Positions 33,950-42,221 of a stretch of DNA of 64,000 bases are shown here, piece after piece; position 1 is the stretch's first letter, and each line of letters opens with the position of its first letter. Under the pieces are notes generated by a model, which did no database searches, had not been told where the DNA came from, and worked only from the letters and a program-made list of their open reading frames with translations. The position numbers and the translations under genes were made by a program. Location: contig JAEZGH010000057.1 of the NCBI GenBank assembly GCA_023417065.1, positions 294,210 through 358,209 on the forward strand. Direction: 5' to 3'. This stretch comes from Bacteroidota bacterium (GTDB taxonomy: Bacteria > Bacteroidota > Bacteroidia > Cytophagales > Cyclobacteriaceae).

Positions 33950-35326
33950 TTGGATACCATTACCGAATCTCTGGCCAGGCCATTATATGTCTATCTCGCA
34001 CAGCTGATTTTCGGAACTATCCTCTTTTTTGTCTTCCGATACTTCAGCAAGCTCTATCATCGCCGCTTCCTTTATACGTGGGCGTTGAGCTGGATCTGGT
34101 TCGCAGTGTTCATGGCTACCTCAATGCTGATGCTGCTGCCGATCACTCCCAACACACTCGTGCGGATTCCCGTCAATGTTCTGTCACAACTGGCGTGCTT
34201 CCTTCAGGTTATTATGATCCTCCGTGGAATCCATGAGATGGTTTCCGAGAAAGCACTGAACAGACGAAAATTCAGACAGTTACTCACGCTGTTTCTCCTC
34301 ATTGCTGTTGCTACCGTTGTCTTTTACAACGAAAGCCCCGACGATGTGGTGCAGCGAAATCTGCTGCGCTTTGGTAGCAGAACCTTAACCACCGGACTTG
34401 GATTCCTCATCACCGGCATCGTCGTATGGGCGCACCCTAAATTCACCAAAGGTTTTGGTCAACGCCTGCTGGCAGGGTCATGCTTTCTTTACAGTTTCTA
34501 CCAGCTCTACTTTTTCATCGCCCTGGTGCTGGATGCGATTCATGTTCAGGTTATGAAGCCTGAATTCTATGGGATTGCCGATCTGCTTATCGTCGCCCTT
34601 ACGGGGATGAGCATGGTGATGTGGCTTCTCGAAGATGAGCGGTTCAAACTTCAGAAGGCAAATACAGAGCTGGATCGCTTCCTGTACAGTGCGTCGCACG
34701 ACCTTCGGGCACCCATCGCATCGATACTCGGTTTGACGTATCTCGGAAAACTCGAATTCCAGGAAGAGAGAGCCCGAACATTTATGGAGATGATCGAAGA
34801 ACGCATCCGAAAACTCGATGGCGTGATCAGTGATATACTCAGTTTGTCGCGTACGAGGAAGTTCGACCTGAAGATGGAGCCACTTAATTTGAAAGAGCTG
34901 ATCGACGAAGTTGTGGCCGATATCAAGTTTAATAAGAATGCGTCGGCGATAACCCTGGAGTACGTTCCTGATCCTTCGCACGTGTTCACGTCGGATCACA
35001 GTCAGATGAAGCTGGTACTTCGAAATCTTCTGGGCAACGCGGTAAAGTATCATAATCTCGAGCAATCGTATCCTTTTATCAGGGTAACGTTCACACGCCA
35101 CGACGACTTTGTCGAGATCACCGTGCTTGACAACGGCCCCGGGATCCCCGAGGAAAGTATTCCCAGAATATTTGAGATGTTCTACCGTGCTTCGCAGAAT
35201 ACAGAAGGCACAGGGCTCGGCCTGTATATCGTAAAAGAGGCGCTTAGCCGTATCAAGGGGTCCATTTCGGTATCCTCAACGCCGGGCAAAGGCACGCAGT
35301 TTACGGTTCAGCTGGAAGACGCTTAA
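33950..35326 (+). CDS. orphan membrane sensor histidine kinase
   Basis: A 458-residue kinase. The first ~225 residues hold about six or seven membrane helices without a large periplasmic domain, suggesting sensing within or near the membrane. HisKA follows with LYSASHDLRAPIASILG; the phospho-acceptor is His250. The HATPase domain shows the N box LVLRNLLGNAVKYH, VLDNGPGIPEE (G1) and GTGLGLYIVKEAL (G2). The start is TTG at 33950. No response regulator is adjacent, so its partner is unknown. It converges on rluB with two bases between the stop codons. Confidence 0.92.
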   Translation: MDTITESLARPLYVYLAQLIFGTILFFVFRYFSKLYHRRFLYTWALSWIWFAVFMATSMLMLLPITPNTLVRIPVNVLSQLACFLQVIMILRGIHEMVSEKALNRRKFRQLLTLFLLIAVATVVFYNESPDDVVQRNLLRFGSRTLTTGLGFLITGIVVWAHPKFTKGFGQRLLAGSCFLYSFYQLYFFIALVLDAIHVQVMKPEFYGIADLLIVALTGMSMVMWLLEDERFKLQKANTELDRFLYSASHDLRAPIASILGLTYLGKLEFQEERARTFMEMIEERIRKLDGVISDILSLSRTRKFDLKMEPLNLKELIDEVVADIKFNKNASAITLEYVPDPSHVFTSDHSQMKLVLRNLLGNAVKYHNLEQSYPFIRVTFTRHDDFVEITVLDNGPGIPEESIPRIFEMFYRASQNTEGTGLGLYIVKEALSRIKGSISVSSTPGKGTQFTVQLEDA

Positions 35327-35328
35327 GT

Positions 35329-36609
35329 CTATTTGAAATGTTTCAGTCGGACAATTTCTTCCCGGCTGAGGAAACGCCATTCGCCACGCGGTAAATCTTT
35401 TTTGTCAAGCCCTGCGTAAACAGAACGATCAAGCTTCACCACTTCATATTCAAGGCTTTCGAAGATACGCCTTACTACGCGGTTCCACCCAATGTGCAGT
35501 TCAATGCCAATGGTTTTTCCATCGTCGGATACAATAGCAAGATCGTCCACCTGGGCTTTGCCCTCTTCGAGTTGAATACCATCAAGAATCTTCTGGAAGT
35601 CTGCCCGCGTTAATGGACGGTCAAGTTCAACTTTATAGATCTTCTTGACGTTGTACGAGGGATGCATGAGCTTATCCGCGAGGTCGCCGTCATTCGTGAG
35701 CAGTAGTAATCCCGTTGTGTTGCGATCGAGTCGTCCTACCGGGTAAATACGCTCCTTGACTTTGCTGCCGATGAGGTGCATGACGGTATTCCGCTCCTGC
35801 GGATCGTTTGTCGTAGTGAGAAACCCTTTCGGCTTGTTCATCAGGATGTACACCGGCTTCTCGGCCTTCAACAGCTTTTTGTCGTAACGAACTTCATCAC
35901 CGGGGTTTACCTTGTAACCTAATTCGGTAACGACTTTGCCGTTAACGGAAATAACGCCCATCGAAATTAATTCATCAGCTTCCCGACGCGAACATACGCC
36001 GCTGTTGGCGATGTAGCGATTGAGTCGGATCTTTTCCGTCTGTACGGGGGCTTCAGCCTGTGCCGACTTGTTTCGACCCCTTAGAACTTTTCCGCCACGT
36101 TTTGCAGTAGACGGACTTTCATAGGGGTCTTTTTCAAAGCGGGCTTTTGATCTGCCCGAATCCTTGTCGAATCGGCCTTTTGGCTTTCCGGGATCTTTAT
36201 CAAATCGGTCTTTTGATTTGCCCGTGCGATCGGAAAAGCGCTTAGGGGGATAGTTGTCAGTTGACTCTGTGCGATCAAATTTCCGTTTGCGGAAATCGTC
36301 ACGGGCAGAACCACGTGGTGACGATTCCTTCTTGCCGTAGGACTTCTGCCCAGCGCTTGACCTGCCTGACGTCGTACCTTTTTTGAAGGGTTTTCTTTCG
36401 GAAGATGCCGAGCTGTCTCCAGCGGAGGATCGGCGACGCGGCGATTCGGGACGAGCCGAGCCATATGATGACCGCCCTTTTCCGGGATAGTCAGCGCTTT
36501 TGGAGCGACTGGTTCCAGGCGCTTTTTTGGCGGACTTTTTAGGAGCAGAAGAATTTCGCGTATTGCGTCCGCGGCTTCCTGAGGACGAGGAACGATTAGG
36601 TCTGGGCAT
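35329..36609 (-). CDS. rluB: RluB/RsuA-family pseudouridine synthase with long basic N-terminal tail
   Basis: A 426-residue protein. Residues 193-426 are a normal RsuA/RluB-type enzyme: an S4 RNA-binding domain (RLNRYIANSGVCSRREADEL), PVYILMNKPKG, and the catalytic motif PVGRLDRNTTGLLLL with Asp295. Residues 1-191 are a low-complexity Ser/Arg/Lys/Gly/Pro tail, including three tandem 11-residue units at 130-162. It should isomerise a uridine in 23S rRNA. The start overlaps scpB by 14 bp. Basic N-terminal extensions occur in other Bacteroidota homologues; the tail presumably aids RNA binding. Confidence 0.9.
   Translation of the reverse strand: MPRPNRSSSSGSRGRNTRNSSAPKKSAKKAPGTSRSKSADYPGKGRSSYGSARPESPRRRSSAGDSSASSERKPFKKGTTSGRSSAGQKSYGKKESSPRGSARDDFRKRKFDRTESTDNYPPKRFSDRTGKSKDRFDKDPGKPKGRFDKDSGRSKARFEKDPYESPSTAKRGGKVLRGRNKSAQAEAPVQTEKIRLNRYIANSGVCSRREADELISMGVISVNGKVVTELGYKVNPGDEVRYDKKLLKAEKPVYILMNKPKGFLTTTNDPQERNTVMHLIGSKVKERIYPVGRLDRNTTGLLLLTNDGDLADKLMHPSYNVKKIYKVELDRPLTRADFQKILDGIQLEEGKAQVDDLAIVSDDGKTIGIELHIGWNRVVRRIFESLEYEVVKLDRSVYAGLDKKDLPRGEWRFLSREEIVRLKHFK
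36124..36222 (-). repeat. three 33-bp tandem units inside rluB tail
   Basis: Encodes residues 130-162 as GKSKDRFDKDP, GKPKGRFDKDS and GRSKARFEKDP. The units are similar at the base level as well as the protein level, indicating duplication within the disordered tail. Confidence 0.75.
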
Positions 36610-37411
36610 CGGGTTCGTTTAAGTCTGTTCCATTTTCCGCAGATGGATCGGCTGCTTTTTCAGATGTTTCATCCGCGCTCTGATCATCATTTGCGGGAGG
36701 CAAGACCTGTTCTTCTCCGCTTTCGCTTTGCGGAGTTTCTTCGTTCAATTCTCCGGTGTTCTCCGGGATATCTTCTGTCGACGCTGATTCGACAGTATCG
36801 GAAGGCGTTACAGATTCTTCGTCTGCGTTCGGTTCCGGTTCAGGCTCTCCGTCCATTTCCGGATTGAGACCAATCGTATTAGCATCATTGAATTCTTTAG
36901 GAACAGGTAGTTCACTAAGGTCATTGATGCCGAAGTATTCCATAAACTTCACGGTAGTTCCGTAAAGCATAGGACGTCCTATCGTTTCAGCTTTACCTGT
37001 GATCTCGATCAGCCCTTTATCAAGAAGTTTCTGAACGGCGTAATCGCAGTTAACACCTCTGATGTTTTCGAGTTCTGTTTTCGAAATAGGTTGCTTGTAG
37101 GCTATAATGGAAAGTGTTTCCATGGCCGATGTTGACAACCGCTTTTTCGATTGCTGTTTCAGCATGATGCCGATGCTGGTCTGATACGCAGGTTTCGTCA
37201 GAAACTGGTATCCGCCCGCACTCTTGAACAGCTGGAAGGCGAATTCATCGGAGGCGAATTTTTCTTCGAGGCGCTGAATGGCACCAGCAATGTCTTCCTC
37301 CGGGACATCGGCATTAAACATCTCCGATAAACAGGATTTGATGTCGGCGATTTTAATGGGCGATGAAGAGCAGAAAATCAGCGCTTCAATATGGTTTTGA
37401 AGAAAATCCAA
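36596..37411 (-). CDS. scpB: SMC-Scp complex subunit ScpB with acidic tail
   Basis: A 271-residue protein. Residues 1-165 form the paired winged-helix fold of ScpB (LQNHIEALIFCSS, KRLSTSAMETLSIIAYKQPI, RGVNCDYAVQKLLDKGLIE, GRPMLYGTT), the kleisin-associated subunit of the SMC condensin that organises and segregates the chromosome. Residues 181-271 are a disordered tail made largely of Glu, Asp, Pro, Ser and Thr. scpA and smc are not in the window. It lies 20 bp after the H1/DksA-like gene and overlaps rluB by 14 bp. Confidence 0.94.
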   Translation of the reverse strand: MDFLQNHIEALIFCSSSPIKIADIKSCLSEMFNADVPEEDIAGAIQRLEEKFASDEFAFQLFKSAGGYQFLTKPAYQTSIGIMLKQQSKKRLSTSAMETLSIIAYKQPISKTELENIRGVNCDYAVQKLLDKGLIEITGKAETIGRPMLYGTTVKFMEYFGINDLSELPVPKEFNDANTIGLNPEMDGEPEPEPNADEESVTPSDTVESASTEDIPENTGELNEETPQSESGEEQVLPPANDDQSADETSEKAADPSAENGTDLNEPDAQT

Positions 37412-37431
37412 ATGCTAAGTCGATTTGAAGT

Positions 37432-38331
37432 TTAGTCTTGCTGCATCATTTTCGCCTCAATCGACTGGGTCGTATGAGGTACCGCAATGAGGCGTTCTTT
37501 GGGAATCAACTTGCCCGTAACGGAACAAATTCCGTACGTGCCGTTCTTGATTCTCACCAAAGCGTTCTCAAGATTGGTAATATATTTCTGCTGTCGTGCA
37601 GCCAGCTGACTCAAATTTTCCTTTTCAGCGGTTTCGGCTCCGTCTTCGAGAACCTTGGTATTTCCGCCTGACGTAGCATCGGTCCCTTCGTCGTTGTTGC
37701 GATTTAATGTATCCTTGAGAATCTTATATTCTTCTCGGGCTTTGTCTAGTTTACGAAGAATCAGAGCTTCAAATTCCTTCAGTTCATCTTCTGAATAACG
37801 CGATCTCTCATCTGTTGATGAAGCCGCCTTGGCTGGCTTGTGTGCAATTGGTCGTTGATTAGGCACTGGAAAAATATTTAGTTGTGGTGGTACTGGCTTT
37901 GGCGTCACTGGTTGTTGTACGGATACCGTAGCAGTCTCCTCCGTCGTTTTTACTGGTTTCTTTGCAGCAGTTGGTTTTGAAACAGCCTTCGCCACCGGTT
38001 TTTGAACTTCTGGCGCTTTGGGGGGCGCAGCTTTTGCAGGAGCTGCCTTCTTTACCGGAGTCGGAGTGTTCTTCGCAACTGTCTTTTTCGAAGTATCTTT
38101 AACCGCAGGCGCTTTCTTCACCTTTTTAGGCGCTTCCTTTTTCGAAACAGCCTTTTTTGCGACAACGGGCTTCTTAGCCACAGCTTTTTTGGGGGCAGCT
38201 TTCTTGCTAACGGTTTTCTTCGCCGCAGATTTTTTCGCTTTTGCGGGAGCAACCTTCTTTGCTTTTGCTGCCGTTTTTGCTTTAGCAGCTTTCTTTGCTG
38301 CCTTCGCCGGTGACTTCTTGTTCTTAGCCAT
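37432..38331 (-). CDS. histone-H1-like Lys/Ala-rich tail fused to a DksA/TraR-like domain
   Basis: A 299-residue protein. Residues 1-130 are an H1-like tail of Lys, Ala, Pro and Val (KAAKKAAKAKTAAKAKK type). After a Pro-rich linker, residues 180-299 form a DksA/TraR-like coiled coil and globular end (LILRKLDKAREEYKILKDTL ... NALVRIKNGTYGICSVTGKLIPKERLIAVPHT). Of the four zinc cysteines of DksA only Cys269 remains; the others are Thr, Ser and Ala. It may bind DNA through the tail and RNA polymerase through the coiled coil, which is inference. It has a strong promoter and heads the scpB-rluB operon. Confidence 0.88.
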   Translation of the reverse strand: MAKNKKSPAKAAKKAAKAKTAAKAKKVAPAKAKKSAAKKTVSKKAAPKKAVAKKPVVAKKAVSKKEAPKKVKKAPAVKDTSKKTVAKNTPTPVKKAAPAKAAPPKAPEVQKPVAKAVSKPTAAKKPVKTTEETATVSVQQPVTPKPVPPQLNIFPVPNQRPIAHKPAKAASSTDERSRYSEDELKEFEALILRKLDKAREEYKILKDTLNRNNDEGTDATSGGNTKVLEDGAETAEKENLSQLAARQQKYITNLENALVRIKNGTYGICSVTGKLIPKERLIAVPHTTQSIEAKMMQQD

Positions 38332-38360
38332 ACGGGTATTCTACTTTGGTAAAAGATTCG

Positions 38361-38390
38361 CAAAATTAGCCGGTGGCCCACGAAAACAAA
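38361..38390 (-). promoter_or_regulatory. promoter of the H1/DksA-like - scpB - rluB operon
   Basis: On the minus strand: TTTG (38390-38387), an 18-base spacer and TAATTTTG (38368-38361), matching both elements of the Bacteroidota consensus. The box ends 29 bases before the ATG. Confidence 0.75.
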
Positions 38391-38462
38391 AACTATTGAG
38401 AAATTTATTCCGCGATCTCCAATTGTAGCGCATTCCGGGTTATTTTCAGAACTTTATTTCGT

Positions 38463-39464
38463 ATGAGAACTACATTTCTTACTTTCCTTGTTCTTGCTTT
38501 CCTCGTTTCGTGCTCGTCAGAAGACCGGAAAGTAACGTCGAAAGAAAACGATCCCGCACCCATCGCCCTGGTTATTCACGGCGGCGCCGGAACCATCACC
38601 CGCGAATCTATGAGCCCTGAAAAAGAACAGGAGTACCACCGCGTTCTCAAAATAGCTCTGGACACCGGGTATGCCGTCCTGGAACGCGGAGGATCCAGCA
38701 TCGACGCCGTAGTTGCAACAATACGCATCATGGAAGATTCACCGCTGTTCAACGCAGGTCGGGGCGCCGTGTTCACCAGTGAGGGTACCAACGAACTCGA
38801 TGCATCCATCATGGAGGGCAAGAACCTGATGGCAGGTGCTGTGGCAGGAATAAAGACCGTGAAAAGTCCGATCACGGCAGCCCATGCTGTCATGACAAAA
38901 TCGGAACACGTCATGCTTGCAGGACGTGGCGCAGAGACATTCGCAGAACAACAGGGACTCGAAATCGTAGACAATAAGTATTTTTTCGATTCCGCCAGAT
39001 ACAAACAACTGCAACGAGTGCTGAAGAAAGAGGTCGAAAAGGAGTCAAAGTTCGGAACCGTGGGTTGTGTTGCTCTCGACGCGTCTGGGAACATCGCAGC
39101 AGGAACTTCGACGGGTGGAATGATGAACAAAAAGTTCGGCCGGATTGGCGACTCTCCCATCATCGGCGCTGGTACATACGCGAACAATGAAACCTGCGGA
39201 ATTTCCTCGACGGGATGGGGCGAGTATTTCATTCGAATAGGCGTTGCTTTTGACATCTCAGCGTTGATGGCATATAAGGGCTTGAGCCTGCAGGAGGCTG
39301 CCAATGAGGTCGTAATGCGAAAACTTCCCGAGCTCGGTGGCAATGGCGGAATCGTCGGCCTCACCAGGTCCGGAGAAATCGTAATGACCTTCAACACCGA
39401 AGGCATGTATCGGGGTTTTAAGCGGAAGGGAGAGCAAGCCCAGACGTTCATCTACAAAGACTAA
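38463..39464 (+). CDS. isoaspartyl peptidase/L-asparaginase, probable lipoprotein
   Basis: A 333-residue Ntn-hydrolase of the plant-type asparaginase family, which removes isoaspartyl residues from dipeptides or hydrolyses asparagine. It has IALVIHGGAGTI, the NAGRGAVFTSEG region and the autocleavage site SKFGTVGCVAL, where Thr199 becomes the nucleophile of the beta subunit; GTSTGGMMNKKFGRIGDSP follows. The N-terminus is a lipoprotein signal (LVLAFLVSCSS), so it is probably membrane-anchored on the periplasmic side. Its stop overlaps the convergent LTD gene by four bases. Confidence 0.94.
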   Translation: MRTTFLTFLVLAFLVSCSSEDRKVTSKENDPAPIALVIHGGAGTITRESMSPEKEQEYHRVLKIALDTGYAVLERGGSSIDAVVATIRIMEDSPLFNAGRGAVFTSEGTNELDASIMEGKNLMAGAVAGIKTVKSPITAAHAVMTKSEHVMLAGRGAETFAEQQGLEIVDNKYFFDSARYKQLQRVLKKEVEKESKFGTVGCVALDASGNIAAGTSTGGMMNKKFGRIGDSPIIGAGTYANNETCGISSTGWGEYFIRIGVAFDISALMAYKGLSLQEAANEVVMRKLPELGGNGGIVGLTRSGEIVMTFNTEGMYRGFKRKGEQAQTFIYKD

Positions 39465-42082
39465 AACCTTCCTGCAATAACGACACGCTTGAGCACAACC
39501 TCGTTCAATCCGGATTGATCGAACAATTCAAAACGGATAAGATAGCTGCCAACTCGTGCGCGCGAGCCATCGTCACAATCACCTTCCCATCGCAGAAATC
39601 CGTTCGATCCGACCAAGGCATTCTGAGCAAGCGTCTTAATCTGTCGGCCGCTGCTGTCGTAAATCCGGATGTTCGCCATTTGATTCGGATTATCGAAGGC
39701 GTAATGTATGGCTGCGAAGTTCGGGGCACCGTTCACCGGAATGAATACTTCCGGCTCCACACGAATTCGGGAATCGCCACGGTTTAAAACAATACGATTT
39801 GAATTTGGCAATCCCGGCGTCGCAAATCCCGCGACTGAGGCCGCAGATTTCCAGTTTTCCGGATCATCACTAGCAACTTCGGTCGACAACCTTTCAAGAC
39901 TTACACCTTCCTTATCGCGTATAAACGGCGAATGCATTTGCGCGTGATAGGAGAAGCTGTCTATGATGGTCCCATCCGGGTCAGTAATACAAACTGCACC
40001 GGAATTATCGTTGTACGAAGGAAGAGCTGCTTCCCAAAGCATCCCTGCACCTGGGTATTCGTTGCGTATATTGGAGCGGTTGGGCGTGAATGCAACTATC
40101 GAATCGGGTTTGAGCGAATAGGGTCGGGAGGAAATAGCCTTCAGATCAGTACACTCACCATCGACAAGGCGGCCGATTTTCCAATCGCCAATGTTCAGAT
40201 ACTTTTCGGAACGATTGGCCACTTCGACAAAATCCACACCACCTGGCCGGGGATTGAAAAGAATCTCATTAATCACAACGTCATTTACGTCTGCCGGTTC
40301 AGGAAGGGCGAATGCCACGCCAGTGAGTCCATCTACGACATGATTTCCTGCACAATCATAGACGTTCTGAACCCGGACAATATATTCCCTTCCCGAGGCT
40401 ATTGGATCCTTCAGGCGGATATCCAATTCAGCTAAATCGGCACTCAGTTCAATGTATTCAACACGAGTTTCAGGTACTATTTCGATCGACGAACTTGCGG
40501 GAACCTGATCTTCAAGCTTTTCATTAAACGAGAGTTTTATCATCGTTGGCGAGATTGCTGACGCATACAGAAGCCGGGGTCCGGTCAGGTCAGGCTTTTC
40601 CGCGTATATGCTATTGATTATGCCCGGCGTTCCGCCTGTATCGCTTTCGGAGGCAGACCAGTTTTCACCTTCTGCACATAAGTTATTCGGATCGATAATT
40701 TCCAGAGACCAGCCACCTGATTTCTTCTCATTATCACGGTACCAGGAATCACGATAATAAACCGAATCGATCAACGTGCCCCTATCATCCTTCAGTGTAA
40801 GGGCATCGCCAGCATTGTTCAGAGACGGAAACCGGCTTACACCCATAGCTTTTCCAAAAGAGCGATAGGAGTCAACTGCTGCCAGCGGAGTCAAAATCAG
40901 ATATTCTCCAGGAAGTATCACCGCGTTGGGTATTGTCGCTGTACTTGTCAGGTCAGATAGCGTCCAGTTGTCGATTGATAGTGCTGAAGAAGAACGGTTG
41001 AAGATTTCGATGAATTCCTCTGAGGGCAACCCTAATGAGGGCTCGGGATCGGCGAAGACTTCTGTTATGACTACATCTTTCCAGCCTGCTCTCGCGGCTT
41101 CAATCCATATGAATTCACGCTCGAATATGGGGCTTTCGTTGCCAGCTGCGTCCCGAACAGGTCCTATGGCAAGATGATAAGAGACGTTTGACTGGAAATC
41201 GTGCTCGAAGTATAAAGCCGCGCTACTATTTCCGGTTCGTGTTTCCACTTTCGCCGGATGAAGGGACTCGTTCTTCAGGAAATACAACCTTGCATCACTA
41301 AGGATATCCTCCGGTATTGATTCTGAGAAAGTTACAAGTACCACGTTGCTCGAAGAAGCTTCAACGCTGATAATTGCCGGAGGAACGTTGTCGGCGATGA
41401 TTCCGGGATCAAAACTGAAATTGTCGAAGTAAAACAGATCGCGTCGCGTTGTCGTGAAAACGCATTGAACGCCAAACCAGGAAGACGTCGTGATGTTATT
41501 ATCGGTCACCTCCCCCTCTTCGAAAAACGTTCCTTCCTCGTTAAGTCTGGAAAACAGTTGCCATTTCCCATCAGGTGAACGGATCACGCGTATTGTGATA
41601 GCCACGGGATTTCGGTCGACGCGACCGTCAATGCCATCAATTATCTTGCGGCGGGTTCCATCGGTCTGCCTGTACAGCGCGATTTCATCAGCGGAGCCTC
41701 CGATCTGGACGTAGTACCCTTGAAGCGGCCCGGTCAGGTCAGCCTGGTCGGAAGTAAGGTACACGCGTGCGAGGTTGGTCCCCGATGGATTAAAATCCAG
41801 GCGGAGGTCAAATTCCCAGATGCCATAGGGGTCGGGGTGTTGCGTTGCGAGAGCAGCGCTTCCGGCCTCCGGCGCCTTCAGCCTGAGCTCCCCGTTCTCG
41901 ACGACAAATGCGCCAACGTCTCCCAGCCAGGCGGGGTCCGAATGGAGTTCGCCGTCGGTGAAGGTTTCTTGCCATTGCGCCAGCAAGACCCGGGGTGAAA
42001 TTATGATTGTTGCAAAAACGATTGCCGTAATCGCTTTCTGGATAGAAAAAATTAATATTTGGCCAACGGTGTTCATAGGCAC
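39461..42082 (-). CDS. large exported protein with two lamin-tail domains
   Basis: An 873-residue secreted protein with a signal sequence in the first ~35 residues. The N-terminal ~230 residues form a lectin-like beta sandwich (FVVENGELRLKAPEAGSAAL), then come Ig-like segments with the PPAIISVEASSSNVVLVTFS pattern, a first lamin-tail domain (VVITEVFADPEPSLGLPSEE), another Ig-like segment, and a second lamin-tail domain (VVINEILFNPRPGGVDFVEV). The C-terminus (IRIYDSSGRQIKTL ... VVLKRVVIAGRF) resembles FlgD-Ig or T9SS-type sorting domains. It is likely surface-exposed or released; function is unknown. Confidence 0.82.
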   Translation of the reverse strand: MPMNTVGQILIFSIQKAITAIVFATIIISPRVLLAQWQETFTDGELHSDPAWLGDVGAFVVENGELRLKAPEAGSAALATQHPDPYGIWEFDLRLDFNPSGTNLARVYLTSDQADLTGPLQGYYVQIGGSADEIALYRQTDGTRRKIIDGIDGRVDRNPVAITIRVIRSPDGKWQLFSRLNEEGTFFEEGEVTDNNITTSSWFGVQCVFTTTRRDLFYFDNFSFDPGIIADNVPPAIISVEASSSNVVLVTFSESIPEDILSDARLYFLKNESLHPAKVETRTGNSSAALYFEHDFQSNVSYHLAIGPVRDAAGNESPIFEREFIWIEAARAGWKDVVITEVFADPEPSLGLPSEEFIEIFNRSSSALSIDNWTLSDLTSTATIPNAVILPGEYLILTPLAAVDSYRSFGKAMGVSRFPSLNNAGDALTLKDDRGTLIDSVYYRDSWYRDNEKKSGGWSLEIIDPNNLCAEGENWSASESDTGGTPGIINSIYAEKPDLTGPRLLYASAISPTMIKLSFNEKLEDQVPASSSIEIVPETRVEYIELSADLAELDIRLKDPIASGREYIVRVQNVYDCAGNHVVDGLTGVAFALPEPADVNDVVINEILFNPRPGGVDFVEVANRSEKYLNIGDWKIGRLVDGECTDLKAISSRPYSLKPDSIVAFTPNRSNIRNEYPGAGMLWEAALPSYNDNSGAVCITDPDGTIIDSFSYHAQMHSPFIRDKEGVSLERLSTEVASDDPENWKSAASVAGFATPGLPNSNRIVLNRGDSRIRVEPEVFIPVNGAPNFAAIHYAFDNPNQMANIRIYDSSGRQIKTLAQNALVGSNGFLRWEGDCDDGSRARVGSYLIRFELFDQSGLNEVVLKRVVIAGRF

Positions 42083-42095
42083 AACGGGAAAAACG

Positions 42096-42103
42096 TACTT
42101 TTG
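42096..42103 (+). promoter_or_regulatory. candidate -7 element for asd
   Basis: TACTTTTG matches TAnnTTTG. No TTTG at -33 is seen. If used, it gives a leader of about 110 nt that contains the hairpin at 42124-42143. Confidence 0.35.
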
Positions 42104-42123
42104 CGAAATTAATTTGTAACGGT

Positions 42124-42143
42124 TCCTTCCGCAGGGAAGGAAT
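42124..42143 (+). other. hairpin in the asd leader
   Basis: TTCCTTCC and GGAAGGAA pair as an 8-bp stem with a 4-base loop, about 80 bases before the asd ATG. No T-tract follows, so it is not a standard terminator; it may be an mRNA leader structure. Confidence 0.4.
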
Positions 42144-42221
42144 CACAAAGTAAAAAAAACTTCAGCAATAGGAAATGCGTTTACGACAAAACTCTAGAAA
42201 CACTTAAATTTTTAATAACCA

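Noticed and set aside
38002..38428. Long hydrophobic or Arg/Phe-rich frames opposite the H1-like tail
   Set aside because: They are antisense shadows of Lys/Ala codons in the H1/DksA-like gene.
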